DNA from: Candidatus Accumulibacter contiguus
Lineage (GTDB): Bacteria; Pseudomonadota; Gammaproteobacteria; Burkholderiales; Rhodocyclaceae
Assembly: GCF_012940005.1 (NCBI RefSeq)
Contig: NZ_SPMX01000010.1
Coordinates: 1 to 64,000 of the forward strand
DNA: 64,000 bases
Reading direction: 5' to 3'
Part shown: piece after piece, positions 11,089-21,200 of the stretch
Layout of the letters: the number at the start of each line of letters is the position of its first letter
Numbering within the stretch: position 1 is the first letter of the stretch
The notes under the pieces: model-generated
What the model saw: only the letters and a program-made list of their open reading frames with translations
Told to the model about the DNA's origin: nothing
Database searches by the model: none
Program-made: the position numbers and the translations under genes

Positions 11089-11702
11089 CGCTGCGGGCCC
11101 GCCTCTTTGCCTGCTTTCCCTTGCTCTGGCTCGCCGGGTCGGGCGCGTGTGTGCTCTACCTGGCGAGCACGCCGGGTCTGTGCAGCGTGCTCCTGCTGCT
11201 CGGCGTACTGTACCTGCTGCCGGTTGCCGCTTATCGACTGCACGAGGCCCTGTGGCCACTGGTCGAGGGACCCTCGCGCATCGACACGCCGGACTACGCA
11301 CCGTGGTGGGGTGGGCATCAGTGTCAGGTGATGTACAGCGCCTTGCCGGCGCTTGAAGCCGCACTGCGTCTGGTTCCGGGTCTCTACAGCGCGTGGTTGC
11401 GGCTGTGGGGCAGCCGCGTCGGCTGCGGTGTCTACTGGACTCCGCTCGTCGAGATCAGCGACCGCGGCCTGCTGGAGGTCGGGAATGGCGTCGTCTTCGG
11501 GCACCATGTCGCCTGCTACGCGCACCTGATCAAGCGCCGAGAGGCGGGGCTCGTGCTTTATGTGCGGCGAATCCGTATCGGCGACGGCGTGTTCCTGGGC
11601 GCCGGTGCGCGGCTCGGGCCGGGAGTGTTCATCGAAAGCGGCGTGGTGCTGCCGATCCGGACCGACGTGGGCGTCGGCCGTCGTATCCGGAAAACCGCGT
11701 GA
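11085..11702 (+). CDS. Membrane-anchored left-handed beta-helix (hexapeptide) transferase-like protein
   Basis: 205 residues. Two hydrophobic segments at the N-terminus (FACFPLLWLAGSG; LLLLGVLYLLPVAAY) are followed by a hexapeptide-repeat region (ISDRGLLEVGNGVVFGHHV; IRIGDGVFLGAGARLGPG), which would fold into a left-handed beta helix as in acyl- and acetyltransferases. The repeat region is short, with no clear CoA loop, so activity is uncertain. Starts within the Rieske stop (ATGA) and ends within the GH3 start (GTGA), so it is coupled to both. Confidence 0.65.
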   Translation: MTLRARLFACFPLLWLAGSGACVLYLASTPGLCSVLLLLGVLYLLPVAAYRLHEALWPLVEGPSRIDTPDYAPWWGGHQCQVMYSALPALEAALRLVPGLYSAWLRLWGSRVGCGVYWTPLVEISDRGLLEVGNGVVFGHHVACYAHLIKRREAGLVLYVRRIRIGDGVFLGAGARLGPGVFIESGVVLPIRTDVGVGRRIRKTA

Positions 11703-13213
11703 GCCGGTTCGGCACGCTCGTGACGCCGCTACTGCGGGCGTATTGTGCGCCGCGCGCCTGGCGTTTTGCGCGGGCGCTCGACGATGTGGCGACGACGCAG
11801 CGGCGCACGCTGGCGCGGATTCTGCGTGCCGTCGTGAGCACCGGTTACGCAAGTTCGCTGAGCCTGCGCGCCGACGAGACCCCCGACACTTTCCGGACAA
11901 AAGCGCCGATCATCGACTACGCCGCCATCGAGCCGTGGATCGCTGCGCAGCGCAGCGGCCAGATCGCTGCCCTGGCAGCGGGGCGGATCCGTTGTTACGA
12001 GCCGACTTCGGGCAGTTCCGGCGAGATCAAGCGCATTCCCTACAACGATGCGCTGCTCGGCGCCTTTCGCAGCACTTTCGCGATTTGGACGCACGATTTG
12101 CTGAGGCACGTGCTGCGGCTCAGATCCGGACGAACGTTCCTGAGCGTTTCGCCGCCGCTGGTCGGCGAAACGGGCTTGCAGGATGACCGCGAATATCTCG
12201 GAGGTGTATTGCAATCGCTGCTCGGGCGTTTCCTCGTGACGCCACCGCGCTTGCGCGATCCCGCAGCATTCCGTGATGCCCTGGCGTGCGCACTGGTCGC
12301 CGCGCATGATCTGGAGATCGTGTCGGTCTGGAATCCGAGCTACCTGCTGATTCTGCTGGAACACTTCGAGGTCCATCGCGAACGGCTGTTGCCCACGCTG
12401 CCGGCCGAGCGGCGTGCACTGCTGTCGGCAGACCGGCTGTCGTGGCAAGAGGTGTGGCCGTCCTTACAACTCGTTTCTTGCTGGACCGCCGAGGCTGCCG
12501 CCGCGCCGGCACGCCAACTGGCGCGCTGCCTGCCGCAGGCCCTGCTGCAGGGGAAAGGCCTGCTCGCCACCGAGGCGCCGATCACCGTACCGCTCATCGA
12601 GGCGGGCGGCGCGCTGCCGCTGATCGACGAGGTGTTTCTCGAACTGGAAGATGGCCAAGGTGGCCTGCACCTGCTCGCAGAAGCCGAAGATGGCGCCGAG
12701 TACGCCCTGCTCGTCACGCAGGCGGGTGGCCTGCTGCGCTACCGGCTGGGCGATCGCCTGCGCGTGTGCGGGCGCCATCGCGACACCCCGCTCCTCGAAT
12801 TCATTGGCCGTGCCGATGCCGTCTCCGACCTCGTCGGCGAAAAGATCGGCGAGGCGTTCGTTGCTCGCATACTCGCCGAGAACGCCCGCGCCGACGCCTT
12901 TTGCACCGTCCTGCCGCGGCTGCCAGAGGTGGGACGGCCACGCTATTGTCTGCTCACCGACGACCCGAATCCCGAACTCGCGCGGCGACTGGAAGAGGGC
13001 TTGTCGCAGGCTTTTCGCTATCGCGAAGCGCGTCTGCTCGCGCAACTCGATGCCGTCGAGGTGAGGGTGCGTCCCGACATGCGCCGCTGTGTGCATGACG
13101 CGCTCATCGCCTCTGGCAGGAAGGCCGGCGACATCAAGGACCGCGCGCTGATCCCCTCGCTGGAGATCGCCCGGCAAGTCCATCTCCGCAGCGATCGGCG
13201 GCTGTTGGTATAG
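11699..13213 (+). CDS. GH3-family acyl-adenylating enzyme
   Basis: 504 residues from a GTG overlapping the previous stop. The adenylate P-loop EPTSGSSGEIKRIP (about residues 100-113), the central VSVWNPSYLLILLEH block and the late YRLGDRLRV/FIGRADAVSDLVGEKI region match the GH3 family, named for plant auxin-conjugating enzymes that activate a carboxylic acid with ATP and couple it to an amino acid. Bacterial members are mostly uncharacterised. Here it is coupled to an oxygenase and a transferase-like protein, consistent with acid activation and amide formation in a small biosynthetic pathway; this is inference. Confidence 0.8.
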   Translation: MSRFGTLVTPLLRAYCAPRAWRFARALDDVATTQRRTLARILRAVVSTGYASSLSLRADETPDTFRTKAPIIDYAAIEPWIAAQRSGQIAALAAGRIRCYEPTSGSSGEIKRIPYNDALLGAFRSTFAIWTHDLLRHVLRLRSGRTFLSVSPPLVGETGLQDDREYLGGVLQSLLGRFLVTPPRLRDPAAFRDALACALVAAHDLEIVSVWNPSYLLILLEHFEVHRERLLPTLPAERRALLSADRLSWQEVWPSLQLVSCWTAEAAAAPARQLARCLPQALLQGKGLLATEAPITVPLIEAGGALPLIDEVFLELEDGQGGLHLLAEAEDGAEYALLVTQAGGLLRYRLGDRLRVCGRHRDTPLLEFIGRADAVSDLVGEKIGEAFVARILAENARADAFCTVLPRLPEVGRPRYCLLTDDPNPELARRLEEGLSQAFRYREARLLAQLDAVEVRVRPDMRRCVHDALIASGRKAGDIKDRALIPSLEIARQVHLRSDRRLLV

Positions 13214-13228
13214 AATTGCTGCTCTGTC

Positions 13229-13257
13229 TTGACACTCCTTGATGGAGCTTCATGTAC
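13229..13257 (+). promoter_or_regulatory. Putative sigma70 promoter before the GH5-like gene
   Basis: A perfect -35 hexamer TTGACA (13229-13234) lies about 17 bases before a weak -10-like ATGTAC (13252-13257), about 80 bases upstream of the chosen start at 13339. The -10 is poor, so this is tentative. It would give the glycosidase its own promoter, separate from the Rieske-GH3 set that ends at 13213. Confidence 0.3.
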
Positions 13258-13338
13258 ATGGTACCTTTGAATTTCCATCCTTTTTACACCCACCAGTGCA
13301 CCGACAGGCACCCACCGAGCGGCCCGAGGGGAGAGAAG

Positions 13339-15189
13339 ATGATGAAATCATTGCGCGCGTTGTACCACCTTGCACTGGTTCTGACGGGGCTCTCTCCGAC
13401 ACCGGCCTGCGCACAAGCGGTCGGTTACAACCCAGTTACCGGGCTGGTGACGATCCCGTCGGTGCGGGCCGGCAATGAGGTCTTCGTCGACGTGCAACTG
13501 CGGCGGCGGTTCCAGGCCGCGACGCTGCAGTTTGACCTCGTGGCGGCAACCCCTGGCTTCGGCGGCGACCCGGCGGTGGCGGACTACGACACGGCCAGCG
13601 GGCGGCTAAGCTTGCCGTTGGTGCGCGTGGCCGGCGACCGGCCCTACGCGGCAACGCTACAGCATGTCGGCAACTCCGTCTTCGAGCTACGCTCGGCCAC
13701 GCCCGTGGCGCCTCCGCCGGCCTGGGACGCGCTGCGCTCAGGTCACCCGTTCACCGGCCTGAACGTGCCGTGGCAGAACTATGGCCGCGACTTCGGCGCC
13801 AACCTCTGGGGTTATGTCGGGTTGGCCAGCGAAGGCGTTGCCGGCTGGCACCACGAAACCCGCGGCAGCGACGGCGCCGCGCTGCGGCTGCGCGCGGCGA
13901 GACAGACGACCGGTACCGCCTGCCTGGGCGTCGACGTCGCGCTGGTAGGCAACCCGGCCAACAGCGCCATCGTCTTGTTTCCGGTCGAGGACGCGGCCAC
14001 GCAGCCGCCCGGAGCGACACTGGACCTACGCGGGCAGACGCTAAAAGCGCAAGTGTTCGTCCCCGCTGGAGCGCGCGGGCCGTCGTTCGCGCCGACGGGC
14101 CTGATGCTGTTCGCGCAGGATCGCCACTTCCGCTGGAGCCAAACGCCGTGGCGCAACCTCAGCGGACCCGACGGCTGGGTCACGCTGTCCGTCACGACCG
14201 ACGAGTTGGCCGCCGCAACGCCACAGTTCGATACCGCACACGTGCGCGCCTTCGGCTTCAAGCTCGGCGTCAACACCGGCGCCACAGATTTTGCGTACCG
14301 CGGCAGCCTGTGCCTGGACAACGTGGGCGTCTCGGGTGTGCCGCCGATCGGCTTCGACTTCGAGAGCGGGCTGACGCGCACCGAGACCGAGTTCCGCGAC
14401 ATCGCGAGCAAGGCCATGGTCGCCCGGTACTGGCTGTTCGCCGACCTGCGCGCCGGCGTGCGCTTTGCCACCGACGGTTCGGTCTCGGGTCTGGACGATC
14501 GCTTCCTACGCGACCTCGACGAACTCGTGCGCGTCGCGCGTACCAGCGGCGTGTACCTGATCCTGACGCTGTTCGACTTCCTGCTTGGTGCCGAGCCGGT
14601 CGTCGTCGATGGCGTGCGCACCTTCGGCCGCGCCGCGCTGATCACCGACACGACGCTGCGGCGGTCGCTGCTCGACAACGCATTGCGTCCTCTATTCCAG
14701 CGTTATGCCGACGAACCCGTGATCCTGGCCTACGACGTGATCAACGAGCCCGAATGGCTGCTCACGGATATCACGATACCTGCCGGCAAGCGCCCGGCGG
14801 AGATCCGCACCGGCGGGGTAGTCAGCCGCGCGACTATGCGCTCGTTCATCGGCAAAGTCGCCGAGGTTCTGCACGCCGCCGGTGGCCGGCAGCTGCTGAC
14901 GGTGGGCTCGGCGAGCCCGCGGTGGGTGGGGCTGTGGCGGGATCTCGTCGACATCGACCAGTTTCACTGGTGGGCTGGGCCGGGGCAGATCGACGAGGGA
15001 TCCACACTGCCGGCACCGGCGGCCGGCCGCGTCGGCTTCATCGGCGAGTTCGCAGCGCCACCGGCGGCACTGTGCACCTTCATCGCCACCGCGCGGACAA
15101 TGGGTCATGTCGCCGCGATGCCTTGGTCGTACCGCGCGAAGGACGGCGTCTCCGCTGCGTTGATCGGCAACGACGGTCACTGTCCCTGA
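13339..15189 (+). CDS. Secreted GH5-like (clan GH-A) glycoside hydrolase
   Basis: 616 residues from ATG 13339; a longer frame opens at 13252 but a signal peptide begins here (MMKSLRALYHLALVLTGLS, cleavage near ACAQA) and GGGGAGAG precedes it. After an N-terminal beta segment comes a jelly-roll-like region (about residues 135-310) resembling carbohydrate-binding modules, then a (beta/alpha)8 barrel. Candidate catalytic residues are E470 in DVINEPEW (acid/base) and E570 in FIGEFAAPP (nucleophile), 100 residues apart as usual in clan GH-A. The substrate is unknown; mannan- or cellulose-type beta-glycosides are typical of related enzymes. Predicted to be periplasmic or exported. Confidence 0.75.
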   Translation: MMKSLRALYHLALVLTGLSPTPACAQAVGYNPVTGLVTIPSVRAGNEVFVDVQLRRRFQAATLQFDLVAATPGFGGDPAVADYDTASGRLSLPLVRVAGDRPYAATLQHVGNSVFELRSATPVAPPPAWDALRSGHPFTGLNVPWQNYGRDFGANLWGYVGLASEGVAGWHHETRGSDGAALRLRAARQTTGTACLGVDVALVGNPANSAIVLFPVEDAATQPPGATLDLRGQTLKAQVFVPAGARGPSFAPTGLMLFAQDRHFRWSQTPWRNLSGPDGWVTLSVTTDELAAATPQFDTAHVRAFGFKLGVNTGATDFAYRGSLCLDNVGVSGVPPIGFDFESGLTRTETEFRDIASKAMVARYWLFADLRAGVRFATDGSVSGLDDRFLRDLDELVRVARTSGVYLILTLFDFLLGAEPVVVDGVRTFGRAALITDTTLRRSLLDNALRPLFQRYADEPVILAYDVINEPEWLLTDITIPAGKRPAEIRTGGVVSRATMRSFIGKVAEVLHAAGGRQLLTVGSASPRWVGLWRDLVDIDQFHWWAGPGQIDEGSTLPAPAAGRVGFIGEFAAPPAALCTFIATARTMGHVAAMPWSYRAKDGVSAALIGNDGHCP

Positions 15190-15875
15190 GATTACGGCGT
15201 CACCCAGTCCGCCGGCGGGCAGGTGCAGGGTCACCACGCTGCTGCCGGCCCTCGCGGCCCTGTTGCCACAGCACCACCGTGCCGCGGCGCAGTTCGACGA
15301 AGCGCGGTGCAACGTCGTCGAGCAGTTCGCCGAGGTCGGTGAAAGGGGTTGCCGTGAAAGTTGCCGGGGTGGACCTACGCAGCCGCCTTCAAATTCAGCG
15401 GCATGACATTGCCGGCCTGATCATAGTCAGCCAACTTGCCGATTCCGAGGCGCTTCATGGCCTGCCGGATTTGCGTCAAGTAATGCTTGTCCACCTTGCC
15501 CCCAGCTTCCGGCGTATGCCAGTATTGGCTGCCTCGGTCGGAGAAAAGCTCGAACTTGGGAGCAACATATACCGGACAGATCATACTACACGCCGCCAAT
15601 AAGCAGCATATCGACCGGCCTGAACAGCATACAATACGCGCTTCGGCCGGGCCGACGGATATTCTGGCGCTGGCGATCCCGACGATGCAGAAGGTTGCGG
15701 ATCGCAGGCAGAACGGTTTGCAGGGAGTAGGGGAGGACTTGACATGACGAGTACTTTGCCGTGCCCAGTGCGGGAAGGATTACGACAGCGGACGTTACGT
15801 CGTCCTGCCCGTCAACCCATCCACCGCTCCCGACGCCAGCCCGCGTGCCCGGACTATCCTGGTGGTGGTCGCCCA
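15190..15875. other. Gene-poor stretch with decayed fragments
   Basis: No intact gene. On the minus strand 15190-15374 reads as coding-like pieces in two frames (FVELRRGTVVLWQQGRE, then SSVVTLHLPAGGLGD in another frame), suggesting a frameshifted relic of unknown family. 15375-15599 is a transposase remnant listed separately. On the plus strand 15748-15885 is open (DYDSGRYVVLPVNPS, ending VVVAHAD) but has no start codon and runs past the start of the next gene. The rest shows nothing recognisable. Confidence 0.5.
15375..15599 (-). pseudogene. ISNCY-type transposase remnant
   Basis: The 74-codon frame contains FELFSDRGSQYWHTPEAGG followed by KVDKHYLTQIRQAMKRLGI. This matches the DDE catalytic core of ISNCY-family transposases around the second catalytic Asp (the D of SDRG). 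It then jumps to GKLADYDQAGNVMPLNLKAA and a stop, which looks like the C-terminal end of the same kind of protein, with the segment between removed. Only about 60-70 codons remain of a gene normally over 400, and no element ends are recognisable. Confidence 0.6.
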
Positions 15876-17503
15876 TGCTGACTGAGTCACAGCCGTCTGC
15901 CCTGCGGGGGCGCCGTCGCGGGCTCTATGTCTTCCTTGGGCTGTTGGCCATCGTTCTCGCCTTCGGGGCTTACCGCTACTGGCACAAGGTGCCTCGATAC
16001 AAGGGGGTATCGCGCCTGCAGGTGGACCTGCGACAGCCGGAAATGCTGCTCGCCACCCGCAATCTGGCCGAATTGCCGAAGGATATCGCGGCTGCCCCGA
16101 TTCTCGCCGGCCTGGTGGATGAGCAACTGGTCTTTCACTACGAAGAGGACGAGGCGCGGCTGTCGATCGAGGGAAGCCTGCGCCGCCTCGCCTATGAGCA
16201 CAAGATCGGTATCGAGGACCGTTTTCTATCGACGCTGCTGGCTGGACCTGCGGAAATCGGGCTATGGCGCTCGGGCAAGGGACGCCCCGAGCATTTCGTT
16301 GCCCGGCTGGAACGTGGCGTGCTGGCGAAGTTGAGTGAAGCATTTGCGCGCATCGCTCTCGACGATCGGCAGTTGAAACAGGCCGGCAGGTTTTCCGTGG
16401 GCGGTGACCAGATCACCCTGTACGCGCTCGATTACGGCGCTGGTCGCACACTCGCTTTTGCCGGGCGCGGTGAGCACTGGGTATTCCTGTCCGACCCGGC
16501 ACTCGCGCTCGACGCTGAAGGCATGCTGACCGGCGATGCCGAGGCGGTTCTCGGCGACCTGCTGCGCGGCGGCCACCCGTGGCAGGCGAAGCTTCCCTGG
16601 TCGACCGCCGCACAGCACTCCTTCGTGATCGCTCAGCAGGCGCTGACGCTGGGCTACGCGCATTTCCTGCCGGCGCTGGCCGGCTTGCGTCTCGATCATC
16701 AGGATGGCAACTGGCAGGCCAGCCTCCGCCTCAAGCAGACCAACCATGCTTCCACGCACGACACGACCAGCATCTGGCGCGCCGCACCGCTCGGCGCCGC
16801 CTTGTGTACCGCGCTGCCGGTCGACTGGCCGGCTACCGCGGAGCCTTTGGCAGCGCTGCTCGGCAAGGACGCAGCCATACCGCCCACACTCGCTGCCCTG
16901 GATCCGATCGCCGCAGTGTGCTGGTATGCCGGTTCCCGGCTCTCGGCGCCGCTCTTCATCGCGCGCGCTGCTGGCGTACTGCCGCCCGATACGGGCCCAT
17001 TGATTGCCCGCCTGGCAGAAAAATCCTGGTCCGTCGCCGGGGTCAACACTTCGGCCAAGGAAGCTGCAAGCCAGATCCACGCCGCGACCGTCCCTTCGCG
17101 ACACGGCATCCGCCAGCCCGACGGCGGCGCCCGCGCTTTCGAGCCCGCGCTCGCCTGGCACGCCGGGACGATCTTCTTTTCTCCCGACCGTCGCCAGGTG
17201 GAAGCGGCACTCGCTGTCGCTGCCAAGCAAGCTGCGGCACTGGGCGACGAGCCGGGTTTGCGCGCTTCCGGCTGGCTGGTTTTCGACCCGCCGCAGGTGG
17301 CCCGACTCGTGCGTGCGGAAGTGCAGGAAGTGCTGCCGGCCGATGAGGAATCGTTTTTTCGTGAAGTGGCCCGGAATCGCCTCTGGCCGCGCCTGGAGGC
17401 CTGGGGGAAACAACAGCAGGCGAGCGTCGCAGTTCCCGCCGCCGCCGGCCAGGACGGTTTCGTCGCCCTGGAGATCAGGCCGCTGCAGGAGAATGCCCGG
17501 TGA
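15875..17503 (+). CDS. yfaA: DUF2138 protein, first gene of a yfa/mag-type operon
   Basis: 542 residues from ATG 15875. A single N-terminal membrane anchor (GLYVFLGLLAIVLAFGAY) is followed by a large periplasmic domain with the DUF2138 pattern (VSRLQVDLRQPEMLLATRNL near the start). The family is of unknown function and is consistently found beside bacterial alpha-2-macroglobulins (yfaA of E. coli; the mag operon of Pseudomonas). It overlaps the next gene by 4 bp, starting a run of seven coupled genes. The ribosome site is weak; an earlier in-frame GTG at 15761 would add 38 residues that do not look protein-like. Confidence 0.75.
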   Translation: MLTESQPSALRGRRRGLYVFLGLLAIVLAFGAYRYWHKVPRYKGVSRLQVDLRQPEMLLATRNLAELPKDIAAAPILAGLVDEQLVFHYEEDEARLSIEGSLRRLAYEHKIGIEDRFLSTLLAGPAEIGLWRSGKGRPEHFVARLERGVLAKLSEAFARIALDDRQLKQAGRFSVGGDQITLYALDYGAGRTLAFAGRGEHWVFLSDPALALDAEGMLTGDAEAVLGDLLRGGHPWQAKLPWSTAAQHSFVIAQQALTLGYAHFLPALAGLRLDHQDGNWQASLRLKQTNHASTHDTTSIWRAAPLGAALCTALPVDWPATAEPLAALLGKDAAIPPTLAALDPIAAVCWYAGSRLSAPLFIARAAGVLPPDTGPLIARLAEKSWSVAGVNTSAKEAASQIHAATVPSRHGIRQPDGGARAFEPALAWHAGTIFFSPDRRQVEAALAVAAKQAAALGDEPGLRASGWLVFDPPQVARLVRAEVQEVLPADEESFFREVARNRLWPRLEAWGKQQQASVAVPAAAGQDGFVALEIRPLQENAR

Positions 17504-18222
17504 TGAAGCGCCGGGGCTTCCTCGGCGCTCTCGGATGCCTGTCCCTGAGTGCCGTCTGGCGACCGGCGACGGCCCTCGACGCCGGCCATCCGACGCCGTT
17601 CGCCGGGGCCTTGCTCGACGGCGTGCAATCCGACCGTTGCCGCGCCTGGATGTCGTTCATCGCCGCCGACCAGATTCGCCGCGGCCCGTCGCCGCGCTGG
17701 TTCCATCGCGACTGTGCCGGCCTGGCGCGCTTTGCGGTGGCGGAAGCGCTGCGCCCGCATGATCTGCGTTGGCGCCGGGCGAATGGTTTCAGCGGCCGCC
17801 TGCCGCCGGAAGTCGAACTGCGACCGGAACAGGCGTCGCTGCTCAATGGCTGGACGACCTTGACTGGAGAGCAGCAGGCTTTCGTCACGGCGCTGGCGCT
17901 GATCCAGAAGAACAGCCGCTGGCTCGGCCGCGAGAGCGCCATGGCCAGACCCGGCGACCTGCTCTTTTTCGATCAGGGCGACGATCAGCATCTGATGATC
18001 TGGATGGGTAGCTGGATCGCCTATCACACCGGCCAGCCGCCGGCGGCAACGCCGGAGCAGGGCAGCGGCAGGCGGCGGCCGGCTGCCGAGACGGTCTACG
18101 ACCACGGTCTGCGTGCGGTCACGCCGGCCCAACTGCTGCAATGGAAGGATACACGGTGGCGACCACGCGACGACAACCCCAACTTCGCCGGCTATTACCG
18201 CCTGGCCTTCTTGTCACGCTGA
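17500..18222 (+). CDS. yfaT: DUF1175 protein
   Basis: 240 residues. A signal-peptide-like N-terminus (MKRRGFLGALGCLSLSAVW) starts with a twin-Arg-like KRRGF, though it lacks the full Tat motif. The DUF1175 body includes SDRCRAWMSFIAADQIRRGP, a Cys-containing RDCAGLARFAVAEAL and FFDQGDDQHLMIWMG, a Cys and His arrangement that recalls NlpC/P60 cysteine peptidases (CAGL then HLMIW). That link is my inference. GTG 17500 has AGGAG eight bases upstream; ATG 17503 is the alternative. Its 3' end overlaps the macroglobulin gene by 67 bp. Confidence 0.75.
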   Translation: MMKRRGFLGALGCLSLSAVWRPATALDAGHPTPFAGALLDGVQSDRCRAWMSFIAADQIRRGPSPRWFHRDCAGLARFAVAEALRPHDLRWRRANGFSGRLPPEVELRPEQASLLNGWTTLTGEQQAFVTALALIQKNSRWLGRESAMARPGDLLFFDQGDDQHLMIWMGSWIAYHTGQPPAATPEQGSGRRRPAAETVYDHGLRAVTPAQLLQWKDTRWRPRDDNPNFAGYYRLAFLSR

Positions 18223-21200
18223 TCCTTGCGCTGCTGGGCATTCTCGGTCGGGCAACGGCCGCCGAGATGGCCGCAGCGAACTCCAACTATCGCCCGCTTG
18301 CCGGTGAGGAGTTCTTCCTGCTGGCCGAGACCAGCTACGCGTCTGACGAACAAGCCTCGGTGCGTCTGGAAATCCAGCGCGACTCGGCAGAGCTGGACGA
18401 ATACGGCGGGGTAGACATCGCCGTCTACCGGGTGCCCGATCCGCTCGGCTTCCTGCGTGCCCAGAGCAATCTGCACCGCGTCAAGGTACCGGCCAAGCCG
18501 CAGCCCGAAGGCATGGCCAACATGCTCAAGCTCTCCTGGGACAAGATCTGGGCCAACACCCGCTTTGCCTGGAAACGTCTGTTCTCGCCGGCGGCACGCC
18601 GGGCGACGACCGCCGCCGCGCCCGAGTTGAAGACTGAAAAGGAAATCCTGACGCCGACGCGCCTGCGCCACCCGCCCGCCTATGCGCCACTGCCTGGTCT
18701 GACGCTCAGCGACCGCTTCCGCTACCCGGTGCATCGCGCCAAACCCATCGTGCCGCCGGCCGACGTCAAGCTCGCCGGCAGCAGCAGCGAGTTCCTGCCG
18801 AACAATGAAGGCAACGTTCGCGTCCCCCTCGGGCAGCGCACGCCCGGTCTGTACCTGGTCGAAGCCTCGGTCGGCAAGCACCGGGCCGTGACCCTGGTAT
18901 TCGTCTCGGACAGCGTGGCGGTGACCAAGAATGCCGCCACGGAAATGCTGGTGTGGACCGCTCGCCGCAAGGACGGCGTTGCCGTCGGTGGTGCCGACGT
19001 CGTCTGGAGTGACGGCATCGGCGTCCTCAAGACCGGCAGCACCGGCGCCGATGGCGTCGCTCGTCTGGCCGCCACGAGTCCGGAAACCAGCTACATCTAC
19101 GGTCAGGATCCGGCCGGCGGCGTTTTCATTTCGGAAAACTTCTACCATGACAGCGAGATCTACAACGCCAAGATCTACGCGGTCACCGATCGCCCGCTCT
19201 ACCGTCCCGGCGACCTCGTCCAGGTCAAGTTCCTTGGCCGGGAATTCAGGAGCGCCCGCCGCTCCGAACCGGTCGCCTCGGGCGAAATTGGCGTCACGGT
19301 CATCGACCCGGCGGGGACCGAGGTTCTCACCCGCCGGCTGCGCTACGATTCGGCCAAGGGCGGCGAGACCGATTTTCGCCTGCCGACGGCGGCGCAGGCT
19401 GGCGGCTGGGAACTCGTCTTCGTCCGGGGCGAAGACAGTTACGGGGCCGCTTTCCGCGTTGCCGACTATGTCAAGCCGCATTTCGAGGCCGACATCGTCG
19501 TCGACAAGAGCGAGTTCAAGACCAGGGAGGCAGTCGGCGGACGCATTCGCCTCAGCTATCCCGATGGCAAGCCGGTGACCGGCGCGCTGGTCCGTATCAC
19601 GGCGCGGGCGCAGCCACTGACGATGGTCGAAGGCGAACTGCGTTATGGCGGACAGTTTCCCATTGCCATCCAGGCTGCTGAACTGAAAACCGGCAGCGAC
19701 GGCGTCGCTGTCTTCAGCCTGCCGCCGGCCGAGGAGCCTGCTCGCTACATCCTCAGCGTGCTGGCGCAGGACGGCGCCGCGTATCGCGTACGGGCGACCA
19801 AGGAAATCCTCATCGAACGTGGCGCCACCCTCTGGCAGATCAGCGCGCCCGCCTATTTCTCCCGCCCCGGCGAGGCAGTCGATTTCCGCTACACGCCGCA
19901 GGGCAAGGCCGGCCCCGGCAGTCAGCCGACGCGCTGGGAGATTCTCCGTCTCGAGGACCGGCAGCGGCGCGATGGCGCTCTCGCCGAGGCTTCGCTTGCC
20001 GATGGCGGTTCCGCGCGACTCGCCTTTCCCGAGCCGGGTTCCTACACCGTCAGCCTGCGTGACGCCAGGGGCAACCTGCTCGCGGCGACCAGCCACTGGG
20101 TTTCCGGCGAGGGAATGAAAGCGATTCCGGGCAGCGTCGAGATCGTTTTCGACAAGGAACACTACCAGGCTGGCGAGACGGCGCACGCGCTGATCACTTT
20201 CCCGCAGGCGGTCGGCGATGCACTGCTGACGCTCGAACGCGATCAGGTCGAGGCTTACGCACTGCTCAGCGGCAAGGCTGGCTGGCTGAGCGTCAGCCAG
20301 GTGGCGCCGGCACAGTGGCGGGCCGACATCCCGGTCCGGGAAGAATATGGCCCCAATGTCACTTTCTCCGTCCTCTACCTCGCCAATGGCGACTATGTCT
20401 TCCAGAACAAGGGCCTGCGCGTTGCCGTTCCGGGTGTCGAAGTCGCCATTCGCACGCCGCGTGAGCGCTATGCTCCGGGCGAGACCGTCACCCTCGAACT
20501 GGAAACGCGGGTCGCCGGACGGCCGACGCCGGCTCTCGTCAACCTCGGCGTCGTCGACGAGATGATCTACGTACTGCAACCGGAAATCGCGCCCAGCATC
20601 GGCAGCTTCTTCTATCACCCGCGCCGCAACAACGTGCGCACGACGGTCAGCCTGTCGTTCATCGGTTACGACCTGGCCCGTCTGCCGGCCAAGGGCAGCG
20701 CGCCGGTCCGCCGTTCGCTGTCGGAACGTGGCGTCAAGGTTCTCGAGCGTCCGCGGCGCGACGATACCGACACCGCCGGCTGGTGGCCGACGCTGATGAC
20801 CGGCGAGAACGGCAAGGTCAGCGTCAGCTTCCGCATGCCCGATGCGCTGACCCGCTGGCGGGTCACCGCGCGCGCGATCACTGCCGGCGGCGTGGTCGGC
20901 CAGCAGACGCGGCACGTCGAGTCGCACAAGGACTTCTACGCCAAATGGACGGGTCCGACGACGTTCCGCCTGGGCGACCGCCCCGCTGCCACTCTCGTCG
21001 CCTTCAACCAGACCGGCGCCACGGCCAAGGTGCAACTGAGCGCCAGTGGCGGCGGCCTGGCCGTACGCCGCGAAGTCGAGCTGCAACCGGGAGCCAACAA
21101 CCTCCCGCTGGCCCTCGACAAACCCGTCGGCGGCGACGTGGCGATCGTGCTCGCGCAGGGCGGCAAGGAAGTCGACAGCCTGCGCCAGGCGATCGGCGTC

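Noticed and set aside
15748-15885. Plus-strand stretch DYDSGRYVVLPVNPS ending VVVAHAD, just before the DUF2138 gene
   Set aside because: Protein-like but without a start codon, and it overlaps the next gene in another frame. Best regarded as a relic.
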